This document shows, piece by piece, positions 1 through 7,601 of a stretch of 34,485 bases of DNA. A program made the position numbers and the translations under genes. The notes beneath the pieces are model-generated. The model ran no database searches and had not been told where the DNA came from. It saw nothing but the letters and a program-made list of their open reading frames with translations. Origin of the DNA: an uncultured Clostridia bacterium (lineage in GTDB: Bacteria; Bacillota; Clostridia; UBA1381); NCBI GenBank assembly GCA_947585795.1, contig CANPXG010000023.1, forward strand, positions 1 through 34,485, written 5' to 3'. Position 1 is the stretch's first letter. Each line of letters begins with the position of its first letter.

Positions 1-2
1 AA

Positions 3-29
3 AGATTAAGGGATATACTCCCTTAATCT
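3..29 (-). terminator. Hairpin terminator of the stalk-domain gene
   Basis: A perfect 11-bp inverted repeat (3-13 with 19-29, 5-nt loop) overlaps the stop codon of the leftward gene and is followed on the minus strand by T residues at the window edge. The rest of any T tract lies outside the window. Confidence 0.6.
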
Positions 30-547
30 CTCATAAATTCTCTCACATTTGGGATTACAACATTTTGGTAATAGTCCAAGGAAACCAAATCACAGTAACC
101 CCCATAATTTATCATATAATTTTTATCAAATTTGTGGTAATCCAAGTTGCGCGCGGCTAATAAATTCATCACATCTAAGTAATACTTGCCGTCAATATTA
201 AATACTGCCAAATAATCGTCCATTGTATACGCATAACAATCGTTAAGCGGCGGCAAATCGTCAGTTGATGCGGTCGGCGTTTCCGACGGTTCCGGCGGCT
301 CGATTTGCGGGGTGTCGATAGTTATCGTATTATCGGCAAAACCGACCGTAAAACCGCCCACAGCGTCGGCTACGTCGCGCAATTTAAAGTAGGTGTTGTC
401 GTTGATATTGTAGCCTTCAATGGACTTCTCAACTCCGTTGACCTTTACGGGAAACGGGTTCGCGGTTACGGCGTATTCAACGGCAAAACCTGTCAGGGCG
501 GAACAGATAACGCCGCCTATGATAAAGCCTAAAACAAATCTTTTCAT
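23..547 (-). CDS. Secreted stalk-domain (copper amine oxidase N-like) protein
   Basis: The protein has about 174 residues. It starts with a signal peptide (MKRF, then a hydrophobic stretch to about residue 23). A short domain with the pattern VNGVEK..YNINDNTYFKLRDVA and a closing ITIDT strand matches the copper-amine-oxidase N-terminal-like 'stalk' domain common on clostridial cell surfaces. A Pro/Glu/Thr linker (about residues 82-98) leads to an unrecognised C-terminal region rich in Tyr and Asp. I chose ATG 547 rather than the longer reading from 580 because AAAGGAGGAA lies just upstream of it. It is transcribed opposite to the phage late genes and sits directly beside them, so I infer a prophage cargo gene or a host gene at a rearranged junction. 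Function unknown; probably extracytoplasmic. Confidence 0.75.
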   Translation of the reverse strand: MKRFVLGFIIGGVICSALTGFAVEYAVTANPFPVKVNGVEKSIEGYNINDNTYFKLRDVADAVGGFTVGFADNTITIDTPQIEPPEPSETPTASTDDLPPLNDCYAYTMDDYLAVFNIDGKYYLDVMNLLAARNLDYHKFDKNYMINYGGYCDLVSLDYYQNVVIPNVREFMRD

Positions 548-608
548 AAAAATTCCTCCTTTTGGTGTATTATACATCACTCGGACGGAAAAATCAAGGA
601 GGCGGAAA

Positions 609-632
609 ATGTATAAAGGAATACCACCGTAG
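609..632 (+). other. Seven-codon mini-ORF, remnant or leader of a phage gene
   Basis: ATG at 609 follows GGAGGCGGAAA and encodes only MYKGIPP before TAG. I recall phage tail/baseplate proteins that begin in a similar way (MYKGI..SPQT), so this may be the truncated start of such a gene. Alternatively it is a leader peptide: a hairpin follows at once. No downstream continuation of the frame resembles the expected protein. Confidence 0.35.
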
Positions 633-657
633 CACGTTCATGGCGGACGTGCTTTTA
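631..657 (+). terminator. Terminator-like hairpin upstream of the tail-fibre gene
   Basis: AGCACGT (631-637) pairs perfectly with ACGTGCT (647-653) and is followed by TTTAT. A second perfect 11-bp palindrome (665-675 with 678-688) lies between it and the ribosome site of the next gene. Together they could terminate or attenuate transcription entering the tail-fibre cluster. Confidence 0.5.
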
Positions 658-706
658 TAATACAAAAATCCCAATTGATTGGGATTTTGAAAGGAGTGGA
701 AACGAT

Positions 707-1519
707 GTGAAATTAAATTTGGATTTTTCCCTATACAAGGGAACAACACGTCTGCGTGTTTGGTGGAAAGCGGTCAAGGCAAATTTTGAGGCGGTACAAA
801 ACGCGCATAACGACCTCGAGGATACGCACGCGAAGGATAAAAAGACGCTCACTGACGCAGTCGCGGCGGAGAGAAGGGCGCGTGAAACGGCAGACAATAA
901 TCTCGGACAACGCATAACCGACGAGGCAACTGCACGGCAAAACGCCGATACTGCGCTTGGCGTGCGAATTACCAATGAAACAAACGCACGCACCGACGCT
1001 GATACCTCACTCGGACAGCGTATCGACAGAGAGGCTGTCGCTCGCGAGAGCGCGGATAGTATGCTCGATGGTCGAATTGACAACGAGATTACAGCGCGCG
1101 CCGAGGGTGACAAGGCTCTCAGTGACCGAATCAACGACGAAACGGCGGCAAGGGAAGAACTTGACGCACAATTCAAGCCGGTAGCGGAAAAGGCGCACAC
1201 GCACGAAAACAAGGACGTTTTAGATGGTATAACCGCTGAACGTGTTAACGCTTGGGACATAATCGCGGACGGTACAGTTACGCTCGGGGAATACTTAGAG
1301 CACCTTGCCGAGGCGGAACGTCAGTTTGATATGCTTTGGGATTTGCTCGGCATGACGGTCTACGACGGCGGCTGGTTCGGCACGGCACAGCTTGACGTAC
1401 CGCTTGACGGCGGAAGCTTTGACGACACCGCGCTTACGCCGCTTGACTGCGGGGATTTCGGTAAATTCGTACCCTCGGGCGGCGGAATTGGCGATGTAGT
1501 TGATGGCGGAATTTATTAA
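707..1519 (+). CDS. Phage tail fibre protein with 18-residue coiled-coil repeats
   Basis: The protein has 270 residues. The N-terminus (residues 1-45) resembles the attachment end of siphophage fibres. Residues about 60-165 hold roughly six 18-residue repeats of the pattern AR..AD..L..RI..E, predicted to form a trimeric coiled coil. The C-terminal part contains HTHENKDVLDGIT, a sequence type found in tail fibres, and ends in a Gly/Asp-rich tail (VVDGGIY). The start is GTG 707 with AAGGAGTGG at about 691; an ATG at 705 is in another frame and ends at once. It heads a run of same-strand late genes with 10-20 bp gaps. Role: part of the adsorption apparatus of the prophage or tailocin. Family-level call by pattern; no receptor can be inferred. 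Confidence 0.75.
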   Translation: MKLNLDFSLYKGTTRLRVWWKAVKANFEAVQNAHNDLEDTHAKDKKTLTDAVAAERRARETADNNLGQRITDEATARQNADTALGVRITNETNARTDADTSLGQRIDREAVARESADSMLDGRIDNEITARAEGDKALSDRINDETAAREELDAQFKPVAEKAHTHENKDVLDGITAERVNAWDIIADGTVTLGEYLEHLAEAERQFDMLWDLLGMTVYDGGWFGTAQLDVPLDGGSFDDTALTPLDCGDFGKFVPSGGGIGDVVDGGIY

Positions 1520-1535
1520 AAATAGGAGGTAAAAA

Positions 1536-2108
1536 ATGGCAACAATATTATTAAAACGCGGACTTGCATCCGCTTTGGAAGATTTGGAAATAGCGGAAGG
1601 CGAGGTCGTAATCGCGTACGACACCGAAGATAAAAATTCGGCGAAGATTTACGTCGGCGGCGCGGGCGGTGAGAAGATACTCGTTACGGCTGACGTTGCG
1701 GGGGCGGTAAAGACGGCGCTCGGTGAGGCAAAGACGTACACGGACACAACGGTTGATAAAAAGATAGAGGCACTTGTAAACGGCGCGCCGGACATGCTCG
1801 ACACGCTTATGGAACTCGCGACAGCCATACAGACAAATCAGAGTGCGGTCGAGGCAATAAAATCGTCAATTACAAACAAGGTTGACAAAGAGGAAGGCAA
1901 GGGTCTGTCCGAGGCGGACTTTACGAACGAGGAAAAAGAAAAGCTTAAGGGTATCGCGGACGGCGCGAACAATTACACTCACCCCGCAAAGCATGAAGCG
2001 ACGATCATAACCGAGGACACGACGCACCGCTTTGTGACCGATGCGGAAAAGACAAAGTGGGACGCTAAATATGACGCGAACAGCACAATCGACGGCGGAA
2101 CGTTTTAA
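1536..2108 (+). CDS. Phage tail fibre / Mtd-like N-terminal protein
   Basis: The protein has 190 residues and starts after AGGAGGTAAAAA. Its first 50 residues (ATILLKRG..LEIAEGEVVIAYDTEDKN..IYVG) match the head-binding domain shared by the phage major tropism determinant N-terminus and related fibres, also seen at the start of the next gene (NRIQLRRG..EPFYTIDTHELFIG). The middle is helical. Residues about 125-150 carry LSEADFTNEEKEKLKGIADGA followed by NNYTHP, a recurrent tail-fibre motif. It ends in STIDGGTF, similar to the end of the preceding gene product. The reading frame is intact and short, so it is probably one subunit of a multi-protein fibre. Confidence 0.7.
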   Translation: MATILLKRGLASALEDLEIAEGEVVIAYDTEDKNSAKIYVGGAGGEKILVTADVAGAVKTALGEAKTYTDTTVDKKIEALVNGAPDMLDTLMELATAIQTNQSAVEAIKSSITNKVDKEEGKGLSEADFTNEEKEKLKGIADGANNYTHPAKHEATIITEDTTHRFVTDAEKTKWDAKYDANSTIDGGTF

Positions 2109-2119
2109 GGAGGGATATT

Positions 2120-3397
2120 ATGGCGAACAGAATACAGTTAAGGCGCGGACTAAAATCCAAATTGCCTACAGGCTCGGAGGGCGAACCGTTTTACACGATA
2201 GACACGCATGAACTGTTTATCGGCACAGGCAGTGGCAATGTGAATATGAACGGAAGTAAATGGTACACGGGTACGGCGATGAGCGCATCAAGTGGCAGCA
2301 ATAACAGCTACGCCGGCTGCCCGCTTGTGAAGGTCGGGGATATGTACCTCAACACATCATACGGCTATGTGTACGAGTGTACCACAGCCGGCAGCGGCAC
2401 AACCGCGAAATGGACGTATCGCGGAAGTATACGCGGCGCGCAAGGTGCGACCGGCAATACAGGCGCAAAAGGTGACAAAGGCGAGCGCGGCGCGGTTGGT
2501 ACCGTTGTCATAGCCGCATCAAACAGCACAGCAAAATCCAAAGCGGCGGCGGATTACGTTTGTGACGGCACAGCAGACCAGTCGAAAATAACGTCCGCAT
2601 TAGCCGCAATTCCATCCGGCGGCGGTAAAATCGTATTCGCGGAGGGTACGTACAATATTTCGTCAGCGTTTGCAATCAGCAAACCCGTTATATTTGAGGG
2701 TATGGGCGACGGTACACAGTTTAATGTATCTGACGCACTGGCGACGTGCTCGGCAACAGGAAATATCGTGTTCCGCGACATGAAAATCACGGCGAATACG
2801 ATTTCGAAATATTTGTATAAGGGCAGCGGCAATGATGATGTGCGGATAGATAACGTAACACTGACCATGACAGCGACAGGAGTGCATAATCTGACGACTA
2901 CCGATACATATGCGGCGTTTTTGGGGCAACATTCATTCGCTTCGCACAATTCAAACATATCATTGACGACAAATTGTCAAAATGGAGGTAGCGGCTGCTT
3001 TGCTGTGGCTGAAAATGCAGATTATCAATCAACAAACGCCACACCGGTAAGGGTGATAGGCGGATACATCGCATTGACGGTAAAAAAAGGCAATGCACAT
3101 ATATCACGTGATAACCTGATATGTGATGCGCTTAACATAGAACTTACAAATTCGTCAGCTGATTCTGTTAGTGGTACTATCGATCTACACGGAAGAAACA
3201 ATATGCTGAATTGTTGCAAATTACATTATCACGACTTTCATGGCGACTGGAACAAAGTTAATGTGTTAGGGACAGTCATCAACTCGGTCATATACAGCGA
3301 AGCAACGCAGGTTGCAACGCTCACGGGTAATTTCATAGGATGCCAATACCATAACGTAAAACTGCCGAGCGATGCCGTTTTATGCACATCATTTTAA
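2120..3397 (+). CDS. Tail spike: Mtd-like head, collagen-like neck, beta-helix body
   Basis: The protein has 425 residues. Residues 1-40 are the same head-binding module as in the gene before it. Residues about 105-125 hold G-x-y triplets (GAQGATGNTGAKGDKGERGA), a collagen-like neck that would trimerise. From about residue 135 the protein switches to a pectate-lyase-like fold: CDGTADQSKITSALAAIPSGGG is the usual entry motif of phage spike beta-helices, followed by repeated short V/I-rich strands to the C-terminus. Such spikes bind or cleave surface glycans. No catalytic residues can be assigned by eye. AGGAGGGATATT precedes the ATG. The 3' third is more AT-rich than the 5' part, consistent with modular exchange of the receptor-binding end. 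Confidence 0.75.
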   Translation: MANRIQLRRGLKSKLPTGSEGEPFYTIDTHELFIGTGSGNVNMNGSKWYTGTAMSASSGSNNSYAGCPLVKVGDMYLNTSYGYVYECTTAGSGTTAKWTYRGSIRGAQGATGNTGAKGDKGERGAVGTVVIAASNSTAKSKAAADYVCDGTADQSKITSALAAIPSGGGKIVFAEGTYNISSAFAISKPVIFEGMGDGTQFNVSDALATCSATGNIVFRDMKITANTISKYLYKGSGNDDVRIDNVTLTMTATGVHNLTTTDTYAAFLGQHSFASHNSNISLTTNCQNGGSGCFAVAENADYQSTNATPVRVIGGYIALTVKKGNAHISRDNLICDALNIELTNSSADSVSGTIDLHGRNNMLNCCKLHYHDFHGDWNKVNVLGTVINSVIYSEATQVATLTGNFIGCQYHNVKLPSDAVLCTSF

Positions 3398-3411
3398 CAG
3401 GAGGTAAAATC

Positions 3412-3804
3412 ATGGAACGTATAAAAATAGAGAATGGCAAAATCGCATTGGTCAAACATAAAGCTGAAATACGCGAATATTACAATCCCGTGTTCCTGCC
3501 CGAAAATACCGAAGGCATAACGCGCGAGTATTATTTAACCGACGCGGAGTGGAAAGAATGGTCAGAACAGCAGATACCCAAACATAAGCGATACGAGCTG
3601 GTAAGCCATGAAGATATTGACGTATCGGCGTATGCGTGGGTTGACGGCGTTGATGTGTCGGGCGAGGCAGACCCGATGTTCACGGCTAACGAAATGATAA
3701 AGTATCGCAGCCGCGAGGAGTACGAGGCGGCACAGCCCGCACAGCAGGCGGAGTATCAAATAGACTTGGACTATCGGCTGTCAAAGTTAGAACTGGGAAT
3801 TTAA
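3412..3804 (+). CDS. Phage late protein, unknown function
   Basis: The protein has 130 residues, is acidic and rich in Tyr and Glu. I chose ATG 3412 (MERIKIENGK) because CAGGAGGTAAAATC precedes it; the earlier in-frame ATG overlaps the end of the spike gene and lacks a ribosome site. It lies between the spike and an XkdX-type small protein, a position often held by small tail or chaperone proteins. No domain recognised. Confidence 0.65.
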   Translation: MERIKIENGKIALVKHKAEIREYYNPVFLPENTEGITREYYLTDAEWKEWSEQQIPKHKRYELVSHEDIDVSAYAWVDGVDVSGEADPMFTANEMIKYRSREEYEAAQPAQQAEYQIDLDYRLSKLELGI

Positions 3805-3816
3805 GGAGGAATTATC

Positions 3817-3969
3817 ATGACGTACACATATTGTAAATCAATAATCGAGCGCGGACAGTTTGACGCGCAGGAAATGAAAGACAAGCTTGACGTGTTTTTG
3901 CTTGCGGACAGAATTTCACAGGAACAGTACGGCGAGCTTGTGAAGATGATAGACGCGGAGGCGGTGTAA
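3817..3969 (+). CDS. XkdX-like small phage protein
   Basis: The ORF encodes 50 residues (starting MTYTYCKSIIERGQFDAQEM) with TTAAGGAGGAATTATC before the ATG. Short proteins of about 45-55 residues with a C..II..G.....EM...LD.F...DRI....Y.EL pattern are encoded between tail-fibre and holin genes in PBSX-like and many clostridial phages (XkdX family). Role unknown. The following GTG-start gene begins 4 bp after its stop, suggesting coupled translation. Confidence 0.65.
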   Translation: MTYTYCKSIIERGQFDAQEMKDKLDVFLLADRISQEQYGELVKMIDAEAV

Positions 3970-3972
3970 ACG

Positions 3973-4263
3973 GTGTATATAACTGCTGATACGATCATCA
4001 AAATGGCAAGTTTGTTGACGGCTATAACGGCTCTTGTTGGCGCAATTTTCTTTTGTCACAAACAGATAATGTTAAACAAGCAACAGGTTGAAATCAACAA
4101 ACGACAGAATGAGGAACTGACGGTAATATGCTATGGCTTGAAAGGTGCGTTAGAGGGGTTAATTGAACACGGGTGTGATGGACCGTGCAAGGACGCGCTC
4201 GACAAGCTTAATAGACATCTTAATATCGGAGCACATATGCCCGACAATATTAAGGGCATGTAA
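3973..4263 (+). CDS. Small phage membrane protein with coiled coil
   Basis: The protein has 96 residues. One membrane helix (about residues 10-28, MASLLTAITALVGAIFFC) is followed by a charged helix (KQIMLNKQQVEINKRQNEEL) and a short C-terminal region with two Cys. The start is GTG 3973, with GGAGG at the end of the preceding gene. Proteins of this type lie upstream of holins in clostridial prophages and may assist lysis; this is inference from position. Confidence 0.65.
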   Translation: MYITADTIIKMASLLTAITALVGAIFFCHKQIMLNKQQVEINKRQNEELTVICYGLKGALEGLIEHGCDGPCKDALDKLNRHLNIGAHMPDNIKGM

Positions 4264-4283
4264 TGAAAGGAGGAAATTTGGCA

Positions 4284-4520
4284 ATGAAAGTTTCAAAGGG
4301 TACATTAATTAGGACAATTATTTTAGCGCTGGCGCTGATAAATCAGGTTCTGGCAATGCTCGGTATTAGTCCGCTTAACATTGCCGACGACGATATTTCC
4401 ACGGTCATCTCGACCGCATGGACGATTATCGCGGCCACAATTGCATGGTGGAAGAACAACAGCTTTTCCGATGCTGCCATTCGCGCAGACGAGTTAATGC
4501 ATAAGCTAAAAAATGAGTAA
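4284..4520 (+). CDS. Phage holin, SPP1/phi-LC3 type
   Basis: The protein has 78 residues. Two hydrophobic helices (about 8-28 and 39-61) are joined by a short turn (ISPLNIADDD), followed by WWKNNSF and a charged C-terminal tail, the usual layout of small clostridial holins. ATG 4284 is preferred over an ATG at 4263 because AAAGGAGG lies at 4267-4274. It acts in the cytoplasmic membrane, opening the way for the amidase encoded 17 bp downstream. Confidence 0.8.
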   Translation: MKVSKGTLIRTIILALALINQVLAMLGISPLNIADDDISTVISTAWTIIAATIAWWKNNSFSDAAIRADELMHKLKNE

Positions 4521-4537
4521 GAAAGGGCGTGTGTACC

Positions 4538-5347
4538 ATGGCAAGAACGGTTACAGAGGGATTCCCAATTAAATCCTTCGCCGGCATTACGATAATTACT
4601 AACCTGTTGTCGAGCACGAGCAACTATTACAGTTATGAAAGTCGTAACATCAAATATATTGTTATGCATTATACCGGGAATAGTTCTGACACGGCTAAAG
4701 CAAATGCAAATTATTTCCACAGCGGTTCGCGTGGTGCCTCGGCTCACTATTTTGTAGACGAAAATACCTGCTATCAATCCGTTGCCCTTAATAATGCGGC
4801 GTGGGCGGTAGGCGGAACCTCGCATTACAAACATAAAGATTGTAGAAATCTTAATAGCGTTAATATAGAAATGTGTTGTAGCGGCGGCCATGTCGTGTCG
4901 AAAAAAACCATATCGAATGCGGCGTACTTATGCGCGGAGTTGTGTAAACATCTTGATATATCCGCAGGTAATGTTGATACATATGTATTGCGACATTATG
5001 ATGTGTGGGATAAGTCATGCCCGGCACAATGGGCAAACGATAACTCTCAGGGTTGGGCAGACTTCAAGGAAATGGTAAAAAGAATATTAAATGGAAGCGA
5101 GGGACTAACAGTGACACAGTATGAGGAATTAAAGAGTGAAATTGCGGGATTGAAAAAGGCAATTGAAGAAATAAAGCCGAAAATTTACAGGTATATGGAT
5201 AATAATATGCCGGAGTGGGCGAAGCCGACAGTGCAAAAACTCATGGATAGAGGTATAATTTCCGGCGTTGCGGATAACTGTCTTGACCTGTCAAACGACC
5301 TTTTGCGTTTAATCGTCATAAACGACCGGGCGGGACTGTATGATTAA
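4538..5347 (+). CDS. N-acetylmuramoyl-L-alanine amidase endolysin
   Basis: The protein has 269 residues. Residues about 25-170 form an Amidase_2 (T7 lysozyme/PGRP) domain: YIVMHYTGN carries the first zinc His, SAHYFVDEN the substrate-side motif, and LRHYDVWDKSCPAQW the second His and the Cys ligand. It cleaves the bond between N-acetylmuramate and L-alanine in peptidoglycan. A coiled-coil linker (KSEIAGLKKAIEEI) leads to a C-terminal module (NMPEWAKPTVQKLMDRGII..) that recurs in clostridial phage amidases. GTG 4529 is an alternative start, but the GAAAGGG ribosome site fits ATG 4538. It is the last gene of the lysis cassette and is followed by two terminators. Confidence 0.85.
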   Translation: MARTVTEGFPIKSFAGITIITNLLSSTSNYYSYESRNIKYIVMHYTGNSSDTAKANANYFHSGSRGASAHYFVDENTCYQSVALNNAAWAVGGTSHYKHKDCRNLNSVNIEMCCSGGHVVSKKTISNAAYLCAELCKHLDISAGNVDTYVLRHYDVWDKSCPAQWANDNSQGWADFKEMVKRILNGSEGLTVTQYEELKSEIAGLKKAIEEIKPKIYRYMDNNMPEWAKPTVQKLMDRGIISGVADNCLDLSNDLLRLIVINDRAGLYD

Positions 5348-5392
5348 AAACATCGGCACACCGAACGAATCGGATATGACGATGTTTTTATA
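5346..5392 (+). terminator. Terminator after the endolysin gene
   Basis: AAAACATCG (5347-5355) pairs with CGATGTTTT (5380-5388), with a 24-nt loop and a T-rich tail. It begins at the stop codon of the amidase gene. Confidence 0.65.
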
Positions 5393-5404
5393 TTAAGTAA
5401 TGTC

Positions 5405-5432
5405 AAAAAGGGCGGGTGACCGCCCTTTTTTT
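5405..5432 (+). terminator. Strong rho-independent terminator
   Basis: GGGCGG (5410-5415) pairs with CCGCCC (5420-5425), with A5 on the left and T7 on the right, so it can work in both directions. It closes the phage late operon. Confidence 0.85.
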
Positions 5433-5568
5433 GTACACGGTTTTTACACGTTTTAACGAAATTTGCACAAAAAACGGATAAATCATAAGACAGTCTTATA
5501 GCGTGCAAATGGCGTATTTATGCGGTTTATGGGGTGTCATAATATATAGATATATCAAAAAAAGTCTT

Positions 5569-5594
5569 AGGTTCGCGTCCCCTCATCTCCACCA
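5569..5594 (+). other. Putative prophage attachment site (tRNA/tmRNA 3' end)
   Basis: AGGTTCGCGTCCCCTCATCT, followed by CCACCA, has the look of a T-loop (GTTCGCG), an acceptor 3' strand (CATCTCC), the discriminator A and CCA. The sequence to its left cannot complete a T-stem, so only the 3' end is present. This is what the distal attachment site of a prophage inserted in a tRNA or tmRNA gene would look like. The partner site and integrase would lie left of the window. Confidence 0.55.
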
Positions 5595-5596
5595 CG

Positions 5597-5925
5597 TCGC
5601 ACCGTGCGGCAGTCTTACGAATCCTTTGCTTTGGCAAAGGATTCTTTTCTATGCCGCACGGTGCTCCTTTTTCACAAAAAGCCGTCGCTTCGCTTTGGGC
5701 TTTTTGTGAGTAGGGGCGCACCTTTGGTGCGCAGCGTTCGCGCCGACGTTTTATATTGCATAAAAACGTCAGCGCTCAAACGCTCCGTTGCGCCTCCTCT
5801 TTCGCGAAAAATCGTCGCTGCGTATCGGCTAACGGCTTGTAAACGCGCCGTTTTAACGCCGATTACTTGCTTTGGATTTTTCGCGATTTAGCGCCTTCGG
5901 CGCTTGCGGCGGGCGGGCGGAGGAG
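5597..5925. repeat. Gene-free block of nested palindromes
   Basis: The block holds at least six inverted repeats in succession: GCACCGTGCGGCA with TGCCGCACGGTGC enclosing GAATCCTTTGC/GCAAAGGATTC; CACAAAAAGCC with GGCTTTTTGTG; GCGCACC/GGTGCGC; GACGTTTTAT with ATAAAAACGTC; CGCGAAAAATC with GATTTTTCGCG; and GCGCC/GGCGC. No credible coding frame is present. It looks like a species-specific composite repeat rather than a gene. Confidence 0.6.
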
Positions 5926-6018
5926 ATTTTTTAAATCATGCGTTGTAGGGCGGGGTGCCCTCACCCCGCCGCTGTGTGATTTTGAATAACCCGAAAATGG
6001 TGATACCATTACCGTTGA

Positions 6019-6136
6019 CACATCGGGGATGTGCGGAAGGGTGTTCTTTTTAAAAAAAGAACCAAAAACCCTAAGAGGGGGGATTTCGATTTCCCCCCTC
6101 TTAGGAATCACCCCCTTGAAACGACCAGAGGGGGGG
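6019..6136 (+). repeat. Dispersed hairpin repeat, copy 1
   Basis: The core (about 6043-6134) contains GGTTCTTTTT/AAAAAGAACC-type and CCTAAGAGGGGGGA/TCCCCCCTCTTAGG palindromes and ends near GACCAGAGGGGG. It is essentially identical to copies at 8022-8138 and 16796-16890; copies 1 and 2 also share the preceding CACATCGGGGATGTGCGG. Confidence 0.85.
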
Positions 6137-6203
6137 CGGGGTGGCGGGCTGGGGGCAGCCCGCCCTACGGAAATGGGGGGAGGCTTAAAGTGGGCGAACG
6201 CGG

Positions 6204-7498
6204 TGTATAGTATAGTAACATAGTAAACAGGTTGTGTAAGGAGATAGTAAACACTTTTATGGTAAAATAAAGGGCAAGAAATACTTAGAAAAGGAAGTGT
6301 TTTTATGCCGTGGGAGTGTAAAACTATGGAAAAATTAAGAGAAGAATTTGTAACAAACGCAATCTGTTGTAATAATTTTAGCGCTTTATGCAGAGAATTC
6401 GGCATAACCAGAAAAACAGGATATAAATGGCTTAAACGTTATCTAAACGGCCTTCCGCTATCGGATATGCCGAAGACACCTAACAGAATAACAAATAAAA
6501 CGCCAGAGCCAATTGAGAAATTAATTGTAAGCGTTAGAAACGATAACCCTGCATGGGGAGCCAAGAAGATAAAGCATGTTCTTGAAAACGAGGGCATAAT
6601 AGGGATCCCGTGCATAAAGACGATTAATAATATATTACACCGTTATGCCTGCATATTGCCGGAAGAATCACTTAAACATAAACCGTATGTGCGTTTTGAA
6701 AAAGATAAATGCAATAAGATGTGGCAAACCGACTTTAAGGGAGAGTTTAAAACAAATGATAACAAATACTGTTATCCATTAACGATAATAGACGATCACA
6801 GCAGATATTCGATAAAAATAAAAACGTCTTTGAGTACGGCGGGAATAGTATTGCCGAGTTTTGAGGCGGCATTTAAAGAATACGGAATGCCGGAGGCGGT
6901 ATTATCGGACAACGGAGCGCAATTTGCGGGATTCAGACACGGATATACACAATTTGAAAAATGGCTGATGAACCATGATGTTCTGCCTATACACGGAAGA
7001 ATGAAACACCCACAAACGCAGGGAAAGATAGAGAGATTTCACAGAACGATGAAAGCGGAGCTGCTTAACCAAAGAACCTTTCGAGATATTGAAGAAGCTG
7101 ATACGGAACTTCAGAAATGGCGTGAAAAATATAATAACGACAGACCGCATGAAGCGTTAGGAATGAAAAGTCCGTCGGAGGTATATGAGGCAAGCAGCCG
7201 AGAATATGAAGAAGAAATTAAGAAATATGAATATGGAGGAGAAAACCATGTAATAAAGGTAAACAGCTGGGGATATTTAAGATTTAACAGATGGCAGATA
7301 TATTTAAGCGAAACAATGAAGAATGAATACATAGAAATACGAGCGAATGATAGGGACGGAACATTTTCTGCATGCTATAGAAACTTTAAAATAGCAGAAT
7401 TCAGTAACGAGAACGGAGAACTGATACACAGAAAAATAACAAGAGTGTAAGTTGTATACCATGTGCTTACACTCCTGTATACCATGTTACTCTTGACA
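6204..7498 (+). mobile_element. IS481-family-like insertion sequence
   Basis: One transposase gene lies between imperfect terminal inverted repeats. The left end reads TGTATAGTATAGTAACAT and the right end, on the complement, TGTCAAGAGTAACAT, followed in both by .GTA.ACAGG and a GTGTAAG block. Size is about 1.3 kb. I could not identify a clear target duplication, so the ends may be off by several bases. It appears to lie inside a gggcgaac..cgcccctac-type dispersed repeat. Confidence 0.65.
6305..7450 (+). CDS. IS481-like DDE transposase
   Basis: The protein has 381 residues. Residues about 8-45 form a helix-turn-helix (FSALCREFGITRKTGYKWLKRY) that would bind the IS ends. An rve integrase core follows, with visible catalytic residues D143 (WQTDFKG), D202 (LSDNGAQF) and E243 (GKIERFHRT), plus the W..KYN..RPHEALG motif at about 270-285. 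About 85 further C-terminal residues are present. AAGGAAG precedes ATG 6305. The gene is AT-rich compared with the GC-rich sequence left of it. The frame and catalytic triad are intact, so it may be active. Confidence 0.9.
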   Translation: MPWECKTMEKLREEFVTNAICCNNFSALCREFGITRKTGYKWLKRYLNGLPLSDMPKTPNRITNKTPEPIEKLIVSVRNDNPAWGAKKIKHVLENEGIIGIPCIKTINNILHRYACILPEESLKHKPYVRFEKDKCNKMWQTDFKGEFKTNDNKYCYPLTIIDDHSRYSIKIKTSLSTAGIVLPSFEAAFKEYGMPEAVLSDNGAQFAGFRHGYTQFEKWLMNHDVLPIHGRMKHPQTQGKIERFHRTMKAELLNQRTFRDIEEADTELQKWREKYNNDRPHEALGMKSPSEVYEASSREYEEEIKKYEYGGENHVIKVNSWGYLRFNRWQIYLSETMKNEYIEIRANDRDGTFSACYRNFKIAEFSNENGELIHRKITRV

Positions 7499-7601
7499 CT
7501 CAAGCCGCCCCTACGATGGTTGTAGAATTGTAGCAATGAAGCCGCGGTTTTAATTAAAAAACGCGCCGCAAAGCGACGCGTAAAAAACAAACGCTCGCTT
7601 G

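Noticed and set aside
655..1260. Minus-strand Ser/Ala-rich ORF
   Set aside because: Antisense of the 18-residue repeats of the tail-fibre gene; its apparent periodicity comes from those repeats.
5604..5891. Plus-strand 95-residue ORF
   Set aside because: It runs through the palindromic repeat block; composition is that of repeat sequence and there is no ribosome site.
5863..6405. Minus-strand 180-residue ORF
   Set aside because: It crosses a dispersed repeat, the IS end and the start of the transposase gene; it is an accidental open frame.
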